Below are positions 53,013-56,200 of a stretch of DNA of 56,200 nucleotides, in pieces. The notes below the pieces were generated by a model. The model was not told where the DNA came from and did no database searches. It saw only the letters and a list, made by a program, of their open reading frames with translations. This DNA comes from Flavobacteriales bacterium (GTDB taxonomy: Bacteria; Bacteroidota; Bacteroidia; CAIKAF01). The stretch is taken from contig JANWKT010000025.1 in NCBI GenBank assembly GCA_025451235.1, positions 1 to 56,200 of the forward strand, written 5' to 3'. Each line of letters starts with the position of its first letter. Position 1 is the first letter of the stretch. The position numbers and the translations under genes were made by a program.

Positions 53013-53396
53013 TTAATGAATATTTTTTTGTGGTTTTCCCAGTATTTGTCTTAATAGATCAAAGTCCAACGGCTTTGGTAAAAGGTCTTTTGCTCCATAT
53101 TGCTTTGATTTCCTAATATTTTCTTCGTTGCTATAAGCCGTAACCATTACAATTTCCAGATCAGGCCAGGTTTCTTTTATTATATGAACCATCTCCAAAC
53201 CACTCATACCAGGCATATTTATATCAGATAGCACAAGGAAAGTATTAAAGGGTTGCAAATCGTCGAGCATGTTGATCGCTTCCATGGCACTCATGGCAAA
53301 AATGAAATCGATCTCTTTGTTTTTGATTTCCTGACGAAAATGTTGTTTAAACATGATTTGGACATCTTCCTCATCATCTATAACAAGAATTCTCAT
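53013..53396 (-). CDS. Stand-alone receiver-domain protein 1, first gene of the operon
   Basis: A 127-residue CheY-like protein beginning MRILVIDDEEDVQIMFKQHFRQEI. Phosphoacceptor Asp58 is in VLSDINMPGMSG, with MVTAYSN and LPKPLDF following. Longer in-frame starts at 53441 and 53516 exist, but a promoter match at 53429-53459 places transcription start near 53424, which supports 53396. It is co-linear with and similar along its full length to receiver 2, 26 bases downstream, so the pair arose by tandem duplication. Confidence 0.92.
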   Translation of the reverse strand: MRILVIDDEEDVQIMFKQHFRQEIKNKEIDFIFAMSAMEAINMLDDLQPFNTFLVLSDINMPGMSGLEMVHIIKETWPDLEIVMVTAYSNEENIRKSKQYGAKDLLPKPLDFDLLRQILGKPQKNIH

Positions 53397-53428
53397 GCTG
53401 CTCAGTTGGTTGTTGTAGTTGTGTGGAC

Positions 53429-53459
53429 TAAAAGTACTCATTATATTGAAAAATACAAA
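53429..53459 (-). promoter_or_regulatory. Promoter of the receiver/cyclase/flavoenzyme/kinase operon
   Basis: On the reverse strand TTTG (53459-53456), an exact 19-base spacer and TACTTTTA (53436-53429) match the Bacteroidota sigma-A promoter TTTG-N19-TAnnTTTG except for the last base. The expected transcription start is about 28 bases before the ATG at 53396. Confidence 0.65.
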
Positions 53460-53559
53460 TCCTGTTTTAAAAGGTAACTTAATGATATTCAGTACGCCGG
53501 ATGGAAGCGGTGCCACCCTTGGATATGGGCAGTATGCAACGTTAGCCTTGCAGAAGATC

Positions 53560-54795
53560 TTATAAGTTCTCTATCACCACCTGATTTCGGATCAGGTCTT
53601 CCAAAGATTCTCTCTTTGTGATCAAATGGTCTTTTCCTTGATGAATAAGTACTTCAGCGGGACGAAAACGTGAATTATAATTGGAGGACATCATAAATCC
53701 ATACGCTCCGGCATTGTGGAAAGCCAATATATCGCCTTCGCGGATCTCATTGATCTTTCTATCCCACCCAAAAGTGTCCGTTTCGCATATATAACCCACT
53801 ACGGTATAGATCCTGGGTTGGCCATCCGGATTGGATACATTTACAATATGATGATAAGAATCGTAAAACATGGGACGGATCAAGTGGTTCATTCCACTAT
53901 CCACCCCCGCAAAAACAGTGGCGGTGGTCTGCTTGATCACATTTACCTTGGCTAAAAAATAGCCTGATTCGCTAACCAGGAATTTGCCAGGTTCAAACAT
54001 CAGGGTTAATTGTTTACCATATTCTTTGCAAAATGCATTGAACTGTTCACTCATTTTTTCGCCCAACAATTCAATATCGGTTGTTACATCATCAGGCTTA
54101 TAGCCCACTTTGAAACCACTTCCGAAATCGATATATTCCAATTCCTTAAAATGATGAGCCGTTTCCAATAATATTTCTGCCCCTCTCAGAAAAACATCCA
54201 CATCCAGGATATCAGACCCGGTATGCATGTGCAGACCTACTACATGTATTTTTTCGCTGGTTACGATCCGTTCCACATGGCGCAACTGATGAATAGATAT
54301 ACCAAATTTACTATCGATATGCCCAGTGGAGATCTTTTGGTTTCCACCTGCCATGATATGAGGATTCATACGTATACAAACGGGTACCTTGGCTCCGTAC
54401 ATATGTCCGAATCTTTCCAATACTGAAATATTATCAATATTGATCCTCACCCCCACTTTTACCGCCATTTCAATTTCTTCAAGTGAAACACAATTGGGCG
54501 TATAGATAATATCTTTAGGATCAAAACCTGCTTTGAGTGCCAACCAGACCTCCTGAATGGATACGGTATCTACTCCACTACCCAACGATTTAAAAAAGCT
54601 AAGCACGTTTAGATTAGTCAATGCCTTGCAAGCATAGTTGATCTTGAGCGGTACACCCTTGAATGCATTTTGCAGGCGTTTGTATTGCCTTTCCATGATA
54701 GCTGTATCGTATACGTAGAGAGGGGTTCCGTATTTTTCACAAAGCCCTGTTACTGATATTCCACCAATGGTGTACTCATTTGATAATCTTTCCAT
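53560..54795 (-). CDS. lysA: Diaminopimelate decarboxylase
   Basis: The last step of lysine synthesis, a fold-type III PLP enzyme. The 411-residue protein has the PLP lysine in INYACKALTN, RMNPHIMAGGNQKISTGHIDSKFG, GLHMHTGSDI, YIDFGSGF, FEPGKFLVSESG and VGYICETDTFGWDRKI with the second-subunit Cys. Length is normal for the family. It is divergent from the GT2 gene, with 41 bases between start codons. Confidence 0.96.
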   Translation of the reverse strand: MERLSNEYTIGGISVTGLCEKYGTPLYVYDTAIMERQYKRLQNAFKGVPLKINYACKALTNLNVLSFFKSLGSGVDTVSIQEVWLALKAGFDPKDIIYTPNCVSLEEIEMAVKVGVRINIDNISVLERFGHMYGAKVPVCIRMNPHIMAGGNQKISTGHIDSKFGISIHQLRHVERIVTSEKIHVVGLHMHTGSDILDVDVFLRGAEILLETAHHFKELEYIDFGSGFKVGYKPDDVTTDIELLGEKMSEQFNAFCKEYGKQLTLMFEPGKFLVSESGYFLAKVNVIKQTTATVFAGVDSGMNHLIRPMFYDSYHHIVNVSNPDGQPRIYTVVGYICETDTFGWDRKINEIREGDILAFHNAGAYGFMMSSNYNSRFRPAEVLIHQGKDHLITKRESLEDLIRNQVVIENL

Positions 54796-54836
54796 ACTTT
54801 AGCACAATAAAATGCGAAGATAATACGGAAAGGCCA

Positions 54837-55787
54837 ATGAGCAGCCAACAAACCGAAATATCCCTTGTAGTTGCCTTAAAAAATGAGGAAGACAATGTTC
54901 AACCCTTGATCAAAAAAGTGGATGAAGCCTTGCAGGGATTGGATTATGAGTTGATCCTCATTGATGACGGATCCACCGATCATACCGTTAAAAAGATAAA
55001 AGAAGTATTGAGCCACCGGATCAAACTGGTGGTCTTTCGAAAGAATTTTGGGCAAACCCAGGCCATGAAGGCCGGAATTGATGTAGCCCAGGGGCTCTAT
55101 ATTGTTACCATGGATGGGGATCTGCAAAACGATCCTTCGGATATTCCGATGATGTATAAAAAAGCAGTGGAAGAAGATTGGGACATGGTAGCTGGGCGCA
55201 GAAAAAACAGAAAGGATGGTTTTTTCCTGAGAAAACTTCCCAGCAGGATCGCCAATTATTTGATCCGCAACAGTACCAAAGTTCGCATATCGGATTATGG
55301 CTGCTCTTTAAAAATATTCAAATCAGATATTGCCAAGAACCTCGGGTTGTATGGGGAATTACACAGGTTCATACCGGTATTAGCTGCTTTACAAGGAGCC
55401 ACTATTACCGAAATGGATGTGAACCACCATGCACGTACCGCTGGTAAAAGTAAATATGGAATGGGAAGAACATTTAAAGTGATCAGCGATCTGTTGCTCA
55501 TGGTCTTCTTTTTAAAATATGCCCAAAAACCTATGCATTTGTTTGGCACCATGGGCTTTTTAACATTGATGGGAGGAATGGCTATTAATATTTATATGTT
55601 GGTGGAAAAGATCATGGGACATGAGATATGGGGAAGACCTCTGTTATTGCTAGGAATATTGCTGGTGTTGGGGGGCATCCAACTCATTACCATTGGTATC
55701 ATAGCCGATATTCAAATGCGAACTTATTACGAAAGCCAGGATAAGAAAACTTATTCGGTAAGAACGATAATTACAAAGGAAGCTTGA
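54837..55787 (+). CDS. GT2 glycosyltransferase, polyprenyl-phosphate sugar transferase type
   Basis: A 316-residue protein starting MSSQQTEISLVVALKNEEDNV; an in-frame ATG at 54780 would extend into lysA. The GT-A domain has LILIDDGSTDHT and IVTMDGDLQNDPSDI (DxD) and VAGRRKNRKDGFFLRKLPSRIANYLIR, as in the DPM1/ArnC/GtrB family. Two C-terminal membrane helices (240-262, 277-300) match that group. It probably charges a polyprenyl-phosphate with a sugar for lipid or polysaccharide modification. The TGA stop belongs to a repeat arm. Confidence 0.9.
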   Translation: MSSQQTEISLVVALKNEEDNVQPLIKKVDEALQGLDYELILIDDGSTDHTVKKIKEVLSHRIKLVVFRKNFGQTQAMKAGIDVAQGLYIVTMDGDLQNDPSDIPMMYKKAVEEDWDMVAGRRKNRKDGFFLRKLPSRIANYLIRNSTKVRISDYGCSLKIFKSDIAKNLGLYGELHRFIPVLAALQGATITEMDVNHHARTAGKSKYGMGRTFKVISDLLLMVFFLKYAQKPMHLFGTMGFLTLMGGMAINIYMLVEKIMGHEIWGRPLLLLGILLVLGGIQLITIGIIADIQMRTYYESQDKKTYSVRTIITKEA

Positions 55788-55810
55788 AGTCGGAAGACCG
55801 AAGTCGGAAG
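55780..55810 (+). repeat. Left terminal inverted repeat of the four-helix-bundle element
   Basis: Starts AAGCTTGAAGTCGGAAG and matches the reverse complement of 56105-56135 at 28 of 31 positions. It overlaps the GT2 stop codon. Confidence 0.7.
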
Positions 55811-55864
55811 TTCATTGGAAATTTAAGAGATAAGTAACTTAATTCATATATAAATTGCTAATTC

Positions 55865-56071
55865 ATGAAATTCAAATTTGAAAACCTAACGATTTGGCAG
55901 AATACAATGGACTTGGGAGAGGATATTTATAAACTTTCTACAAAATTCCCTAAAGATGAAATGTACAATCTCACTTCTCAAATTCGACGTGCAGCTGACT
56001 CAATTGCACTAAATATTTCGGAAGGATCAATAGGCCAATCAAACCCTGAATTTAAAAATAAAATTAGTTAG
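55865..56071 (+). pseudogene. Truncated four-helix-bundle protein (23S rRNA intervening-sequence/S23 family)
   Basis: A 68-residue frame (MKFKFENLTIWQNTMDLGEDIYKLSTKFPKDEMYNLTSQIRRAADSIALNISEGS, ending NKIS) that matches the N-terminal half of the four-helix-bundle proteins of about 120 residues, including SQIRRAADSIALNISEG. The C-terminal two helices are missing and the bases after the stop show no continuation, so it is probably a remnant, though a functional short form cannot be excluded. It lies between inverted repeats, between the GT2 gene and the next gene. Confidence 0.75.
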
Positions 56072-56104
56072 TTACCATATCAACAGCTAACCATTAATTT
56101 CATG

Positions 56105-56135
56105 CTTCGGACTTCGGACTTCGGACTTCAAGCTT
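56105..56135 (-). repeat. Right terminal inverted repeat of the four-helix-bundle element
   Basis: The reverse strand reads AAGCTTGAAGTCCGAAG with three tandem AAGTCCG units. It ends five bases before the next start codon. Confidence 0.7.
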
Positions 56136-56140
56136 AAGCC

Positions 56141-56200
56141 ATGACAAAGAAAAAACCCATACTAAAAATCCTCCAGTGGATCCTCAAGATCTCCTTATCC
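56141..56200 (+). CDS. Start of a gene cut by the window edge, possibly a flippase-like membrane protein
   Basis: An ATG at 56141 opens a frame to the window end. Its 20 residues (MTKKKPILKILQWILK and four more) show a basic start leading into a hydrophobic helix. In Bacteroidota a GT2 of this type is often followed by a YbhN-like (lysylphosphatidylglycerol synthase TM) protein with such an N-terminus, which I offer only as a guess. Confidence 0.45.
   Translation, partial: MTKKKPILKILQWILKISLS

Noticed and set aside
1-56200. tRNA, rRNA, integrase or phage genes
   Set aside because: No cloverleaf, rRNA core sequence, recombinase or phage structural motif was recognised in any gap. A covariance-model search would be needed for small RNAs.

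Overview
The window reads as a chromosomal segment of a member of the Bacteroidota, probably near the Chitinophagales/Sphingobacteriales; the order is my inference. Direct support comes from secreted proteins with type IX secretion (T9SS) C-terminal sorting domains, PKD and delta-60 repeats, many SxxC lipoprotein signals, a 2TM-domain protein beside a small winged-helix regulator, and promoter elements of the Bacteroidota form (TAnnTTTG, often TATCTTTG, and one near-canonical TTTG-N19-TAnnTTT). I saw no rRNA, tRNA, CRISPR array, transposase or phage genes. Most genes are housekeeping or envelope genes. The accessory signal lies in small palindromic repeats and in two signalling or envelope operons.

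Layout. 1-3186 (-): a large secreted subtilase running off the left edge. 3456-8683 (+): an overlapping biotin operon, bioB-bioF-bioD-bioA plus a ketoacyl synthase. 8809-10917: recG. 10986-19278 (+): an envelope locus with an SGNH hydrolase, a LysM protein with a transglycosylase-like fold lacking its catalytic Glu, two more SGNH proteins (one with LysM), an MBOAT O-acyltransferase and an acidic protein. 19279-20788 (-): a lipoprotein and panB. 20789-21385: a repeat-rich spacer with a perfect 31-bp inverted repeat. 21386-24455 (+): a lipoprotein and dnaK with a clear terminator. 24555-25138: a GIY-YIG gene between 32-bp direct repeats, next to nested palindromes. 25131-29760 (-): an orphan LuxR-type response regulator, then pfkA-priA. 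29980-33928 (-): an alpha/beta hydrolase and two paralogous TPR membrane proteins. 34036-35772 (+): a small barrel-like protein, a membrane protein, a winged-helix regulator and a 2TM protein, behind paired GTTTA/TAAAC operators. 35833-47995: a Cys/Met-type PLP enzyme, an SSS transporter, two T9SS cargo proteins, glpK, a PepSY-like protein, lipoproteins, a fatty acid desaturase and a DoxX-like protein. 48162-48275: a 37-residue membrane micro-ORF. 48287-53396 (-): a five-gene operon of REC, REC, REC-adenylate cyclase, flavin oxidoreductase and histidine kinase. 53560-56200: lysA, a GT2 glycosyltransferase, a remnant four-helix-bundle gene in an inverted-repeat element, and the start of one more gene.

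The two most system-like loci are the phosphorelay/cyclase/flavoenzyme operon (48287-53396), whose start is fixed by a strong promoter match, and the SGNH-LysM-MBOAT envelope O-acylation locus (10986-19278). A separate pattern is that three unrelated genes (ketoacyl synthase, LuxR regulator, GT2) take their TGA stop codon from the edge of similar TTGAAG-type repeats, all in the same reading register.
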